A stretch of 64,000 bases of DNA from an uncultured Verrucomicrobiales bacterium (GCA_905478925.1 CAJQKQ010000044.1:1-64000); one strand, 5' to 3'. Numbered from the stretch's first letter, positions 9,701 through 18,097 are shown. Made by a program: numbers and translations. Notes: generated by a model not told the origin, from the letters alone.

Positions 9701-10020
9701 TCGCTCATGACCGAGCGGACGTTGTAACCCGTTTCCACTTCAACGAGCACGGAGCCGATGTTCTGCGAGCCGGTTCCCCGGATTTTTTTGATGCCCTGCA
9801 AGTCCGCAATGGCCTCTTCCACTGGGATCACCACCCCGCGTTCCGTTTCCTCGGGAGTCGCGTTCGGATAGGGAATGCTCACGGCAACCGCGTCGATGGC
9901 GATCTCCGGGAAAATCTCTTTCTTCAGCTTGAACCACGTCGTGAAGCCGGCGAGCAACACGATGAGCATGATAAAATTTCCCGCTACATGGTTGCGGGTG
10001 AACCATCTGACCGCGTTCAT
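6796..10020 (-). CDS. RND efflux pump inner-membrane transporter
   Basis: A 1074-residue pump of the AcrB/MexB-like RND superfamily, full length. It starts with MNAVRWFTRNHVAGN and a first membrane helix, then the porter region, then the second membrane block with the family signature VDDAIVTGENV, in which the adjacent Asp pair corresponds to the proton-relay aspartates of AcrB. A second porter half and a last six-helix block follow (VVVNDSLVMVDYVNRHR). It exchanges protons for export of drugs or other small molecules; the substrate is unknown. The start codon overlaps the stop of the upstream adaptor gene by four bases. The order outer-membrane factor, adaptor, pump makes a complete tripartite operon. 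Confidence 0.93.
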   Translation of the reverse strand: MNAVRWFTRNHVAGNFIMLIVLLAGFTTWFKLKKEIFPEIAIDAVAVSIPYPNATPEETERGVVIPVEEAIADLQGIKKIRGTGSQNIGSVLVEVETGYNVRSVMSDVKSRVDAIENFPEEAETPVLEEIIIKNPVMSITLTADTDEATMRKLAEQVRDDLLTYEAPKATSFGTFFGRAFGGTPKISQVVITGTRPYEISIEVSEEKLRKLGLKLSDIARAVRSSTLDLPGGSVRTERGEVILRALGKRYKASEMASVPITTLPDGSAVLLGDVAELIDGFEDVDLSSRFDGDRAVVINVFRVGNEDTLALAELVRKYVDESKARLPEGVTLSIWNDQSVYLLGRLDLLKRNAITGLLLVLGVLTLFLRPSLALLVAVGIPVSFAGGIWLMPYMGISINMISLFAFILVLGIVVDDAIVTGENVYHRIQQGEHPSIAAWKGTSEVGTIVVFGVLTTMVAFTPMLGLSGVSGKIWPNIPLVVIPTLAFSLLQSKFVLPAHLALLAPRDRSEKPRSRFFLKRMLDGLFAFQRKIADGLERFVEKVYQPALNFSLQWRYVTAATFISVLVLTLAVVGTGQIQFRFFPEVEGDILSAKIELTQGVPFEETEKVVQRIEAAALELSKKFKTKSGGNILKHVLTSAGTQPFQTGVVIGGPPSATHIGEVTLELAPAGDRSISSVDLVAEWRKLVGTLPGVVEMSIQAETASSGNAIDVNLTGPNLDRLAEATEFVKEGLAGYSGVIDISDSNRAGKDELRFEKLTPAGRAMGFRLEDVASQVRDAFYGNEVQRLQRGRDEVKVMVRFPKDARRTLESLETMKIRTSEGDEVPLQQVVELKPGRGPAVINRTDRQRSIKITADVEPGVNANEVVTGFTKKILEEIPQRFPGVRFAFEGEQKDQNDSVREIGLGFLASLVGMYVLIAIPLRSYLQPLIIMTAIPFGLVGAIWGHALLGMNLSIMSMCGLVALAGVVVNDSLVMVDYVNRHRDESATIREAAIAAGGRRFRAILLTSLTTFVGIMPMMLETDVQARFLIPMAVSLAFGILFATFITLFLVPGVYLILEDVKNLAGKLGKKRRA

Positions 10021-11207
10021 TCGCCCTCCTCCACCTCTACGACGTCGATCTCCACCTCCATGCCTACGACCGGTGCGGAAAGGCGGGTGAGAATGACCCT
10101 GTCGCCCGCATCAAGCCCGCCGTGTATCACTGCGGATGATTCCGTCAGGCGCAGCACTTCGACATCCCGGAAATCGATCTTGCCGCCGTCGCCGACAACG
10201 ATCACGCGCTTGCCTTCGAGCAATGCCCGGCGCGGGATCTCGGCCACATCGTCGAGCCGTTTTCCTTCGATTTCCGCGTTCACGAAAAGCCCGACTGGCG
10301 GGAGGGGGAATTCATTGCCATCCATGGGGATCACGCGGACCGCGATGTTCGCCGAGAGAGTTTTCCTCTCGATCTCCGGATCGACGCGTACTGGTAAGGC
10401 TTTCCAAATGTATTCCTCGATGCCGATTTTTCCTCTGAGGGTCACTTCGCCTTTCACGTTGCCATCGTCATTGCGGGCGAGGAAACCGAAGTCCTCCAGG
10501 CTCAGGGGCAGGCGCACCTCCAGTTGGTTGCTCGCATAAAGCTCTGCGACCATCGTTCCCGGGGCGACCACCGCCCCGATCTCCACATTCACCGAGCGCA
10601 CGCCGGCATCGAAGGGTGCGAGGATCTCCGTCCGCTCCACGTCGCGGCGGGCCTTCGCTGCCTCCTCGACGGCCGAGGCGGCTTTCGCCTCCGCGGCATC
10701 CAAGTAAGGTTTGCGTAGTACGAGGGGGTTGAGGGGTTTTCCTATGCCGAGCTTGTCCCAGTCCAGTTTTGCCTGCTCGACCTTCGCCCGCTCCTGTTCC
10801 AGCGCCAGCTCAGCCTCAGCCCGTCGCACTTCCGCGGCTGCCAATGCCGAGCGATAATCCGCCGGGTCGATTTGTACGAGGCGCGCGCCCTTATCCACAG
10901 TGCCGCCCTGCTTCAGCGCTCCGGCGATCTCCATCACCCGCCCGCCGACTTCCGCCGCGAGCATCGTTTCGCGCACGCTTTCTACCACTCCTTGAGTTCC
11001 GATTTCCACCCGGTAATCCGATTTCACGACATTCACCACCTCGACGGCGGGCACGATCCGCTCCTTGTCCTCTTCTTTCGCTACCCGCTTGTTGATGACC
11101 AGCAAGATGATCCCCAGCGCGGTGATGCCGATGATGCCCAGGATCACCACGAAGGAGATCACCGCTGTCACCTGCGTTTTCCGTTCGGTTTCGAGATTCT
11201 CGTTCAT
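10017..11207 (-). CDS. RND efflux periplasmic adaptor (membrane fusion protein)
   Basis: From ATG 11207 (MNENLETERKTQ) the 396-residue protein has one N-terminal membrane helix, then a lipoyl/HlyD domain (EVGGRVMEIAGALKQGGTVD), a long helical hairpin rich in Ala/Glu/Arg, the returning lipoyl half (APFDAGVRSVNVEIGAVV), and beta-barrel and membrane-proximal domains. It should bridge the RND pump and the outer-membrane factor. An extension to 11261 exists but overlaps the previous gene and lacks support. It sits four bases after the outer-membrane factor gene and overlaps the pump gene by four bases. Confidence 0.9.
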   Translation of the reverse strand: MNENLETERKTQVTAVISFVVILGIIGITALGIILLVINKRVAKEEDKERIVPAVEVVNVVKSDYRVEIGTQGVVESVRETMLAAEVGGRVMEIAGALKQGGTVDKGARLVQIDPADYRSALAAAEVRRAEAELALEQERAKVEQAKLDWDKLGIGKPLNPLVLRKPYLDAAEAKAASAVEEAAKARRDVERTEILAPFDAGVRSVNVEIGAVVAPGTMVAELYASNQLEVRLPLSLEDFGFLARNDDGNVKGEVTLRGKIGIEEYIWKALPVRVDPEIERKTLSANIAVRVIPMDGNEFPLPPVGLFVNAEIEGKRLDDVAEIPRRALLEGKRVIVVGDGGKIDFRDVEVLRLTESSAVIHGGLDAGDRVILTRLSAPVVGMEVEIDVVEVEEGE

Positions 11208-11211
11208 GGGG

Positions 11212-12660
11212 TCATTTGGTCGCTTTGAAATCCCCGCCGAGGGCGAGGTGGAGGTCAACACGGTTGTCGAGGCGCAGGCGGCGTATCGCGGCGTATTGAC
11301 TGGCGGAATCGATTTTTCTCTCGGTGGCTTCGATCAGGCTGAGGACATCGGTGGTGCCGGCGGAATACTCCTCGCCCGCCCGTTCCGCCGCTTCGGTGGC
11401 CAGCGACGCTGCCTGTTTTGCCGCCCGCTCGCGCTCCGCCAGGAAAGCTTCTGCAATGAGCGCCTGCTCCACCTCACCAAAGGCATCGAGCACGGTCTTT
11501 TGCAATTTTGCAATCTCCTCGCGCTCGCCCGCTTGCGCCTTCGATATCTCTCCCGTGATCTTGCCTCCTTCGAAGATCGGCTGCGTCAGGCTCCCGCCGA
11601 TGGACCACACGCTTAAATCGCTTTGCAACACATCGCCGAGACCCTCCGTCGCCGTCCCTGCGGAACCGGTCAGGCTCAGGCTGGGGAAACGCGCAAGCTT
11701 GCGCTCTTTCACCCGCCGCCCGGATGCCGCCAGTGTCCGCTCCGCAGCCAAAATATCCGGCCTGCGCAGGAGCAGCTCGGAAGGAAGTCCGGAAGGAGTT
11801 GCGCCCGGAAAGGCGGGCAGCCGCGCGCCCGCTGCGAGGCTACCGGAAGGATATGTTCCGAGGAGGATTTCAAGCTGCCGCAGCACCCGCTCGCGTTCTT
11901 GCTTCCGCTCCGCCAGCGCCGCCCTACGTGTCGCGCGCTCGGATTCCGTAAGCCGCACCTGCGAGGCGGTGCCGCCGCTGTCTTCAATGGCTCTCTCGAA
12001 ACGCTCCCGCACAGCATCTGCCAGCACGCCCACGGCCACCAGTGCCTCCTTGGCGAGTACCGACTGCTCGTTCGCCTCGCCTAGAGCCAGCCATGCTTTT
12101 GTCACCTGCCCCGCAAGCGAAACGCGCGCCGCCTCGTATTCGTACCGCCTTGCCTCCGCATCGGCGATGGCACCCTCCTGGCCGGCCTTCGCGCGCCCCC
12201 ACACGTCGACCTCCCATGCCGCATTCAGATCCACCCCGAACTTCCGGGAAAGGTTCGTCGGGATCCCCGGTCCGCCTGCGCCGCCGGAGGGGAGACCGAT
12301 GAAATTTTGCTTGTTTCTCAGTCCGTCCGCACCCAGCCCCAGGCTCGGCAAACGCCCGGCTCCTGCGATCTTGGCCTCCGCCCCCGCCTTTTCAACCCGC
12401 GCGGCTGCGGCCTTCATGTCCGGGTTGTTGGAAATCGCATTGTCCACCAGGCTGCGCAATTCCGCCCCGCCGATTTTCCTAACCCAGTTTCGGTCGATCC
12501 CCGCCCGCGCCTCGCGCGTCGCCGCCCACGAGCCCGGTGCGCCGACATCGCCCATCCGGCTTTCCGGGGAAACCGCAGCGCAGCCCGCCAGCAGCATCGT
12601 TGCCGCCGTCGCTGATATGATCGTATTACCCACCATTGCCTGCACCGATCCTGCATCCAT
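11212..12660 (-). CDS. TolC/NodT-family outer-membrane efflux lipoprotein
   Basis: The protein starts at ATG 12660, or possibly at ATG 12636, with a hydrophobic segment and lipobox LLAGC, so it is a lipidated outer-membrane factor of the NodT/OprM kind. Two repeated coiled-coil halves follow: NPDMKAAAARVEKAGAEAKI begins the first and LRRPDILAAERTL the second, the latter being the conserved start of the second OEP repeat. The C-terminal half includes QAGEREEIAKLQKTVLDAFG. It is the first gene of the efflux operon. A large antisense frame over it (11324-12811, plus strand) is a shadow. Confidence 0.9.
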   Translation of the reverse strand: MDAGSVQAMVGNTIISATAATMLLAGCAAVSPESRMGDVGAPGSWAATREARAGIDRNWVRKIGGAELRSLVDNAISNNPDMKAAAARVEKAGAEAKIAGAGRLPSLGLGADGLRNKQNFIGLPSGGAGGPGIPTNLSRKFGVDLNAAWEVDVWGRAKAGQEGAIADAEARRYEYEAARVSLAGQVTKAWLALGEANEQSVLAKEALVAVGVLADAVRERFERAIEDSGGTASQVRLTESERATRRAALAERKQERERVLRQLEILLGTYPSGSLAAGARLPAFPGATPSGLPSELLLRRPDILAAERTLAASGRRVKERKLARFPSLSLTGSAGTATEGLGDVLQSDLSVWSIGGSLTQPIFEGGKITGEISKAQAGEREEIAKLQKTVLDAFGEVEQALIAEAFLAERERAAKQAASLATEAAERAGEEYSAGTTDVLSLIEATERKIDSASQYAAIRRLRLDNRVDLHLALGGDFKATK

Positions 12661-12713
12661 CGTCGTCGGGGCGAAAGTCAAATCATGGAAAGGTCATGGG
12701 TGTGATTTTCATC

Positions 12714-12924
12714 GGTGTATTCGCCTGACGCAGCCCAAACCATTCAATCATGGTAGGGCTGATCCGGCTCGGTCGGCCCTGATCAAGATCGGAAGCGGCG
12801 TATCTCAGTAAAGAGAGTGAAGCCACGGCAAGACACCACATTTCCCCCGGGATCTCAGTTCCGTGTGGGTGAGGCGGGCTGCCAGATTTTTGAAGTGGGC
12901 TGACCGAGCCGGATCAGCCCTACC
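12714..12924. repeat. MITE-like inverted-repeat element, copy 1
   Basis: The core at 12752-12924 (173 bases) is bounded by perfect 23-base inverted repeats (12752-12774 and 12902-12924, starting GGTAGGGCTGATCCGGCTC). It is followed leftward by 38 more bases shared with copy 2. A second copy of identical length lies at 60557-60767 in inverted orientation with only scattered differences. It encodes no credible protein. In one frame it reads as a peptide with HGRADPARSA, which explains short spurious frames here. The non-autonomous, palindrome-ended structure resembles a MITE; no transposase with matching ends is in the window. The gap 12661-12997 holds nothing else. Confidence 0.8.
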
Positions 12925-12997
12925 GGGTGAGATCGTGCCCTCCCTGACCGGGAGCTCTCTCTGGACGTGAAACACTTTGCGGTGTAATGTTCCCTTC

Positions 12998-13672
12998 ATG
13001 AGAACCCCTCTGATCCTTCTCGCGTGCTCCGCCTGCCTGTCGTTTGGCGCGGATTTGGTTTCGGAAGACAGTCGTGCCGCCGCCAGTGTCGAGGAGCGCC
13101 GCGCCATCGCCCTTTCGGCAAAGGTGGATCGCTTCGAGACGATGAAAGGCCGCGTTTACGAGGATGTCCGCATCACCGCCATCGATGCCGGAGGCGTTTC
13201 TCTTTCGCACTCATCCGGCACCGCACGGCTGCGCTACGGCGATCTCAGCCCGCAGCAGCGGCGTAACTTTGGGATGGATGCCACCGCCGCCGCCGCAATC
13301 TACCGTAACGAGCGGTTGGCACGCGAGGCATACGATAAACGCGTTGAGCAAAAGCAAATCGCCCGCCGTGAGGTTGCGCAAAAAGCTACTGAAGAGAGAC
13401 GTCTTGCATGGGAAAAGGCCGCAGCCGCACGCGCCCTTGCCGAGGCCAATCGTGAACCCTCCGTAGAGGAAACCATCCCCCTCCGGCCGAACATTCAGCG
13501 CATCGACAGCGGACGGCGCAGCACCCGGTATTCTCGTTCCAGCAATTACTACGGTTATTTTCCGTCCAGCTACTGCAGATCCTATGCAGGCTCCCGCCAT
13601 TATTCTTCGGGACATCACTACGGCAGGGCGGGCTGCAGGACAGGCACACCCGGCTTCGTGATCCGGTTTTAG
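12998..13672 (+). CDS. Secreted hypothetical protein, SHD1-like domain
   Basis: Starting at ATG 12998 (MRTPLILLACSACLSFGA), the 224-residue protein has a signal peptide. A small domain of about 45 residues follows (GRVYEDVRITAIDAGGVSLS, then ARLRYGDLSPQQRRNFGMD), a layout common in verrucomicrobial secreted proteins and loosely like SHD1-type beta domains. Next is an Arg/Glu/Ala-rich helical stretch, and the tail is rich in Ser, Tyr, Arg and Gly (YSRSSNYYGYF) and probably disordered. An upstream ATG at 12977 would precede the signal peptide and is less likely. Function unknown. Confidence 0.65.
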   Translation: MRTPLILLACSACLSFGADLVSEDSRAAASVEERRAIALSAKVDRFETMKGRVYEDVRITAIDAGGVSLSHSSGTARLRYGDLSPQQRRNFGMDATAAAAIYRNERLAREAYDKRVEQKQIARREVAQKATEERRLAWEKAAAARALAEANREPSVEETIPLRPNIQRIDSGRRSTRYSRSSNYYGYFPSSYCRSYAGSRHYSSGHHYGRAGCRTGTPGFVIRF

Positions 13673-13684
13673 ACCTTTCCGGCT

Positions 13685-14302
13685 TCAGCCAAGAGCTTTC
13701 CGGCAGCGGATGCGGTTCATCGATTTGCCCTCCGCCTCCCATTGGATCTGGAAGTCGGTCTTCGGGTAGTGAAAATCATCGTCGCCCCACGCCAGGATTT
13801 CGAAAAGCTGGCTCGCCTTGATCCTTTCCACGCCCCACGCGAAGTATTCGTCGTGATCCGTCATGAAGAGGAACTCTCCGCCCGGCACCAGCGCCGCTTT
13901 CACCGCCTCAAGGAATCCCTGCTGCACGAGGCGGCGGCGGTTGTGTTTGAACTTCGGCCACGGATCCGGGCAGAGCAGGTGGATGCGGGAAACGGATTCC
14001 AGCGGCAGCAGCCACTCCACCACGTATTTCGAATCCAGCCGCAGGATGCGGGCGTTCTCCAGGCCGTTGCGCTTGATCTTTTTCGCGACCTTTTTGCAGC
14101 GGCCCAGCAACCTCTCTACTCCAATGAAATCTCGCTCCGGGTGATGCTTCGCCAGATCGATGAGAAACGATCCGTCGCCGCAGCCGAGATCCATCTCCAG
14201 CGGCCGCTCGCCGATACGGATTTCTCCCATCTCTAGCTGGCGGAAGAAATGCGGCGGGACGAACTCGACGTCGGAAATGGGCGGACGGGGCAGGGTGTTC
14301 AT
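13685..14302 (-). CDS. trmB: tRNA (guanine-N7-)-methyltransferase
   Basis: The 205-residue enzyme uses S-adenosylmethionine to make m7G46 in the variable loop of tRNAs. The SAM-binding motif LEMDLGCGDGSF is near residue 36, followed by FIGVERLLGRCKK and the family hallmark LCPDPWPKFKHNRRRLVQ near residue 130, with the catalytic Asp of PDPWPK. Length is normal for TrmB. It ends 12 bases from the convergent secreted-protein gene. The intergenic region upstream has degenerate repeats. Confidence 0.92.
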   Translation of the reverse strand: MNTLPRPPISDVEFVPPHFFRQLEMGEIRIGERPLEMDLGCGDGSFLIDLAKHHPERDFIGVERLLGRCKKVAKKIKRNGLENARILRLDSKYVVEWLLPLESVSRIHLLCPDPWPKFKHNRRRLVQQGFLEAVKAALVPGGEFLFMTDHDEYFAWGVERIKASQLFEILAWGDDDFHYPKTDFQIQWEAEGKSMNRIRCRKALG

Positions 14303-14744
14303 GGTGAAAATTCTAAACTTTAAATTCTAAATCCTAATCCGCCGCGGCGGACCAAGGAACAGGGATGAACCGCGAAGGCGCAAAGAAGCAAAGGCTGGGG
14401 AAATGGGGATTTTGGGCAACTAGAATCAGCCGAAACCCGGCTTGGCCTGACGATGATCGCTCGCAGCCAGTGGATTTCCTCTTGAGCCCCGGCGGGGCGA
14501 TCAGAACGTAGCCCCGGGTGGAGTGCCTTGTCCGCCATAGCTGAGGAACGACGCGACGGCGGGGGGTGGGAGGCATGTGGCGCCGCAGGCTTTGGACTGC
14601 TGGGATTCTTTATTCCCAGCTTTTACGGGAAGCGTCGGTGATCGGAGTGATTGGTCGCTACCGGCGATCTCCCTTTTGTCATCACCAACCCCGAGAGCTG
14701 CGGATGAGAACCGCAGCAGTCCAAAGCCTCCGGCGGTGCGTGGT
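14303..14744. other. Gene-free stretch with repeat-like sequence
   Basis: These 440 bases have no supported gene. They begin with an AT-rich motif of alternating AAATTC-type words (14308-14335), then a degenerate segment with GCGCAAAG words (14368-14394), then the inverted-repeat element at 14581-14735. Several short frames cross it on both strands, but none has a start, a domain or a conserved pattern. Confidence 0.5.
14581..14735. repeat. Short element with 22-base inverted repeats
   Basis: Bases 14581-14602 and 14714-14735 form a near-perfect inverted repeat (21 of 22 positions; shared core GGCTTTGGACTGCTG). The internal 110 bases contain two smaller hairpins, around 14601-14622 and 14697-14715. 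No coding potential. It is unlike the other inverted-repeat families in the window. Confidence 0.6.
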
Positions 14745-17258
14745 TCAGGCCTTTTCCCCAAGAATCACGGAGACGGTGGGCTGCACGGCAAAAATAGCTT
14801 GTGCGACTTCGCGGACGTTTTGCGGGGTCAGGGCTTTGTAGATTTCCGGGAGCAGGCGGTGGGTGTCTGCGGGGTGGCCGAAGAGGAGGTCGAGGGCGGC
14901 GTGGCGGGCGTTTGAGGCGGAGGATTGCTGCTGGAGGGCGGCGCCGCTGAGGACGGTGGAGCGGACGCGCTCAAAGGTATCCACCGGGATGCCTTCGGTG
15001 GCGATTTTTGCGATCTCCTTTTGCAGCTCGGTGGTGGCGAGATCGATCTGCTCCGGGGAGGTGGCGAGGTAGAAGGTGAAAAGGCCTTGGTCGTAGCCGA
15101 GGAACTGGGTTGCGCCGACGCGGTAGGCGAGGCCGAGTTCTTCGCGGATGCGTCCGAAGAGGGGGCCGGCCATATCGGATGAGTGCTCCTGGAGGAAGGC
15201 GAGGGCGTGGCGTTCGGTATCGCCGATGGCGGCACCGGGATAGCCGATGGCGAGCACTGCCTGTTTCTTGGGGAGGGTTTCGGTGGCGTTTTCCCCGGTG
15301 GAGACGGCGGAGGCGGGCGGGTTCCATTTTTCCCCGGTGGGGAGGTCTTTAAAATGGCTTTCGAGGAGATCGATGAGGGTGGTTGGATCGAAATCGCCTG
15401 CGATGGCGAGGGTGAGGTTTGCGGCGCAGAAGTGGCGGGAGTGGTGGGCGGCGAGGTCGAGGCGCTCGAGTTTGCCCAGCGTTTCCACGGATCCGAGGGA
15501 GTCGAGGGCGTAGCCTTGGCTGGAGTAGTGGGCGCGGCGGAGCTGCTTGAAGCAGCAATGCAGGGGATCGGCGAGGGCTTCCTCGAGTGAGGCGAGCTGG
15601 CTGGCTTTTTCCCTCTGAATCGCATCGGAGGGGAAGACGGGATTGAGGATGACATCGGCGAAGACATCGAGGATGGAAAAGATATCCGCGGAGAGGCCGG
15701 CGGCCTGGACGAGCAGGGCGTTGTTGCCAGCGGAGGCGCCGACGTTCGCACCGAGAGCCTCGAGAGTGGTGGCGATCTCCTCGGCGTCGCGGCTGGTGGT
15801 GCCCTTGGTGAGGGTGGAGGCGAAGAGCTGGTTGAGGCCGTTGTTCGCGGGTGTTTCCGAGGGCAGCCCGGCGCGGGCGGCTGCCTGGAAATGGATGAGC
15901 GGGACGCGGTGATCCGGCAGCAGGGCGAGCTGGAGGCCGTTGGAAAGGGTGTGGGTGGTGATGCCTTCCACGACGGCGGCGGCTTTCTTCTCGGCGACGA
16001 CGGGCACGAAGTTTTCCGGATCGAGTGAGGTGAAGGTGAGGCGGCTCTCGGTGAGCTTCGCGACGACCCGGCGGATGTCGGCGGCGCTGACTTCGTTGAT
16101 CGCGGCAAGGTAGCTGCGGGTGAAATTTAGGTCGCGGGCTTCGTGCCAGTTCGATGCGAGATCCGAGGCGCGGCCGGAGGCGGTGGTGAGTGTGCGGAAC
16201 TGGCTGGCGGCAGTCTGGCGTTTCGCTTTGGCGAGATCGTCGTCGAGGGCGCTGGCAGGGAGCTCGGCGATCTCCGCGAGGATGGCGGTTTTGAGTTCAT
16301 CGCGTTTCTCCGGCGGGCACTCGGCGGAGATGGCGATGAGCCCTTCCTGGCCGGGATCGATCCATGTCCATGCGGAGATCTCGAGGGCGAGTTCGCGCTT
16401 ATTTCGGAGGTTCAGGTGCAGGCGGGAGGAGCGGCCACGGCCGAGTATGGCGGCGAGCATGTCGTAGGCGGGTGCATCCGGATCATCGATGGCCGGTGTC
16501 TTCCATGAGAGGCAGAGGCGGCTGGTGGGGATCTCGAAGGTGTCGAAGCTCTGGCGCGGGCCGACCTGTGGTGGATCTGCCTGGAGGTGCGGCTCGGAGC
16601 CGGAGACGTTTTTGCAATCGGCGGTGAGGGTGGTGACGAGGGCGAGTGCCTTATCCGGATCGAAATCGCCGGAGATGACGATGTGTGTCCTGTCCGGGGT
16701 GTAGCGGTTGCGGTGGTAATCGGTGAGATCCGTGTGCGAGATTTCATCGAAAAGGTGGCGGTGGCCGATGACCGGCTGGCGGCGGGCATCCACGGCGAAG
16801 GCTGTGGAAAGCAGTAGGCGGATGGAGGCGTTGTCGGGATCGTCCAGGCCCATGTCGATTTCGCGGCGGATCACGTCTTTTTCACTCTCGAACTCCGACT
16901 CGGGAATGACGGGGAAGAACACCAGGCCGGTGAGGCATTTCAGAAAGGTTTCCAGCGAGTGCGATGGGCCGTCGATGTAGTAAACGGTGCGCTCGAAGGT
17001 GGTGTAGGCATTCCAGTGCCCGCCGCCTGCCTGCACCGCCTGGGCGAGGCCTTCGGAGGAGTAGTCGCGGGTGCCCTTGAAGACCATGTGCTCGAGGAAA
17101 TGGGAGAGGCCGGCGCCTAGTTTTTTGTCTTCGTGAATACTGCCGGAGGCGATCCATGCCTGCACGCTGATGACCGGAGCGGCCGGATCCGGATCGAGGA
17201 TTAGGGTGAGTCCGTTCGGGAGAGTGTGGCGGGTGGCGTGGGTGAGAGGGTAGTCCAT
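14745..17258 (-). CDS. M16 family zinc metallopeptidase, two-domain
   Basis: From ATG 17258 (MDYPLTHATRHTLPNG) the protein has about 837 residues and contains two full M16 (insulinase/pitrilysin) repeats, so it resembles PqqL-type proteins or fused mitochondrial-type peptidase subunits. The first half carries the inverted zinc motif HFLEH (residues 53-57), with the expected downstream Glu about 75 residues on. The second half, starting near TLSNGLQLALLPDH, lacks the zinc motif but keeps the R/Y-type region ELGLAYRVGA. No signal peptide is evident at this start, so it may act in the cytoplasm; the upstream start at 17294 adds only 12 residues. Substrate unknown. Confidence 0.88.
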   Translation of the reverse strand: MDYPLTHATRHTLPNGLTLILDPDPAAPVISVQAWIASGSIHEDKKLGAGLSHFLEHMVFKGTRDYSSEGLAQAVQAGGGHWNAYTTFERTVYYIDGPSHSLETFLKCLTGLVFFPVIPESEFESEKDVIRREIDMGLDDPDNASIRLLLSTAFAVDARRQPVIGHRHLFDEISHTDLTDYHRNRYTPDRTHIVISGDFDPDKALALVTTLTADCKNVSGSEPHLQADPPQVGPRQSFDTFEIPTSRLCLSWKTPAIDDPDAPAYDMLAAILGRGRSSRLHLNLRNKRELALEISAWTWIDPGQEGLIAISAECPPEKRDELKTAILAEIAELPASALDDDLAKAKRQTAASQFRTLTTASGRASDLASNWHEARDLNFTRSYLAAINEVSAADIRRVVAKLTESRLTFTSLDPENFVPVVAEKKAAAVVEGITTHTLSNGLQLALLPDHRVPLIHFQAAARAGLPSETPANNGLNQLFASTLTKGTTSRDAEEIATTLEALGANVGASAGNNALLVQAAGLSADIFSILDVFADVILNPVFPSDAIQREKASQLASLEEALADPLHCCFKQLRRAHYSSQGYALDSLGSVETLGKLERLDLAAHHSRHFCAANLTLAIAGDFDPTTLIDLLESHFKDLPTGEKWNPPASAVSTGENATETLPKKQAVLAIGYPGAAIGDTERHALAFLQEHSSDMAGPLFGRIREELGLAYRVGATQFLGYDQGLFTFYLATSPEQIDLATTELQKEIAKIATEGIPVDTFERVRSTVLSGAALQQQSSASNARHAALDLLFGHPADTHRLLPEIYKALTPQNVREVAQAIFAVQPTVSVILGEKA

Positions 17259-17305
17259 AGAATTTCCGGCTTGGCTGGAGGATGGATGCAGCATAAACCT
17301 GTGTC

Positions 17306-17818
17306 ATGCAACGATGGATGTTATGGGCTGGGCTGGGCATCGTGGGTCTTGTGCTGATGTTCTTTGGCGCGAGGTTCGCGTGGCGCGAGTACCATCTCGG
17401 GAAGCCCGCCCGGATCTGGGTGCCGCTCGCCCTCCGTCCCGACCTCTCCATGGCCGATCAGAAAAAACTCGCTGAGCAGATCGGCGAGCGCCTTCGCTCC
17501 GATGAGATCCTGCGCAAGGTCGTGGTCGATGTAGGTTTGCAGGAGAAATTCAAGCAGCCGGATGAGGATGCCGCTGTGAAAGAGCTCGATCGCCGTCTTT
17601 TCGTGGAAGTTGGATCCGCTGATACCCCGAACGGATCGGTTCCGTCCATCAATGTCGGTGTGAACGGCAACGGCCATGAGAAGGAGGTGCTCGGTGAGGC
17701 CTCGACGCGCATTATCAGGGACGTATGGATGATGCTTGGCATTGATCCTGAGACCGGCAACCGCCTCGACAACGGCGCTGGTGGGCAGGCACCCCTTGAG
17801 CCGCCCGGTTCCTTCTAG
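17306..17818 (+). CDS. Hypothetical single-pass membrane protein
   Basis: The 170-residue protein has one N-terminal membrane helix (WMLWAGLGIVGLVLMFFGA), then a soluble domain. It contains no motif I know. Its TAG stop (17816-17818) falls inside the left end of the inverted-repeat element at 17815-18097, so the C-terminus may have been set by insertion of that element. It is transcribed divergently from the M16 peptidase gene, 47 bases away. Confidence 0.55.
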   Translation: MQRWMLWAGLGIVGLVLMFFGARFAWREYHLGKPARIWVPLALRPDLSMADQKKLAEQIGERLRSDEILRKVVVDVGLQEKFKQPDEDAAVKELDRRLFVEVGSADTPNGSVPSINVGVNGNGHEKEVLGEASTRIIRDVWMMLGIDPETGNRLDNGAGGQAPLEPPGSF

Positions 17819-18097
17819 TGCCCTGAAAACCTTAATCTGACGGATGGGGATTTTTAAGGTCTTGAGAAAAAGTCTTCCGGTGGTCGCGTAGGTTGAGAAA
17901 GCTCGACGCTTTTTCCCAATAGCTGCGTTGCGCGTCGAGTCGTGAATCTCGATTGCCTGCGCTCCTCTCCGGCCAAGCGGCGTGTGCCCACCTCCTCCGG
18001 AGGGCATGGTATGCTGGCTTTGACTCCCTCCTTGCTCCTTGCTCTTGGAAAAAATCGGCTTCGCCCATCCATCAGATTAAGATTTTCAGAACACTAG
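17815..18097. repeat. 283-bp element with 34-base terminal inverted repeats
   Basis: Bases 17815-17848 and 18064-18097 are inverted copies of each other with four mismatches in 34, both ends finishing in CTAG. The shared core includes CTTAATCTGA/TCAGATTAAG. The 215-base interior has no convincing reading frame. Short frames across it are GC-driven. The structure suggests a non-autonomous mobile element (MITE). Its left end overlaps the stop codon of the preceding gene. Confidence 0.7.

Noticed and set aside
11324..12811. 495-codon plus-strand frame over the efflux outer-membrane gene
   Set aside because: It is the antisense shadow of a clear TolC/NodT gene, with Ser/Arg/Ala-biased composition and no domain.
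12805..13107. 100-codon minus-strand frame
   Set aside because: Half of it is repeat copy 1 read in the spurious phase; the rest is antisense to the secreted protein gene.
14501..14761. Minus-strand frame in the trmB-M16 gap
   Set aside because: It lies over an inverted-repeat element and lacks any protein pattern.
14828..16108. 426-codon minus-strand frame over the M16 peptidase
   Set aside because: A Pro/Ser-rich shadow frame of the peptidase gene in another phase.
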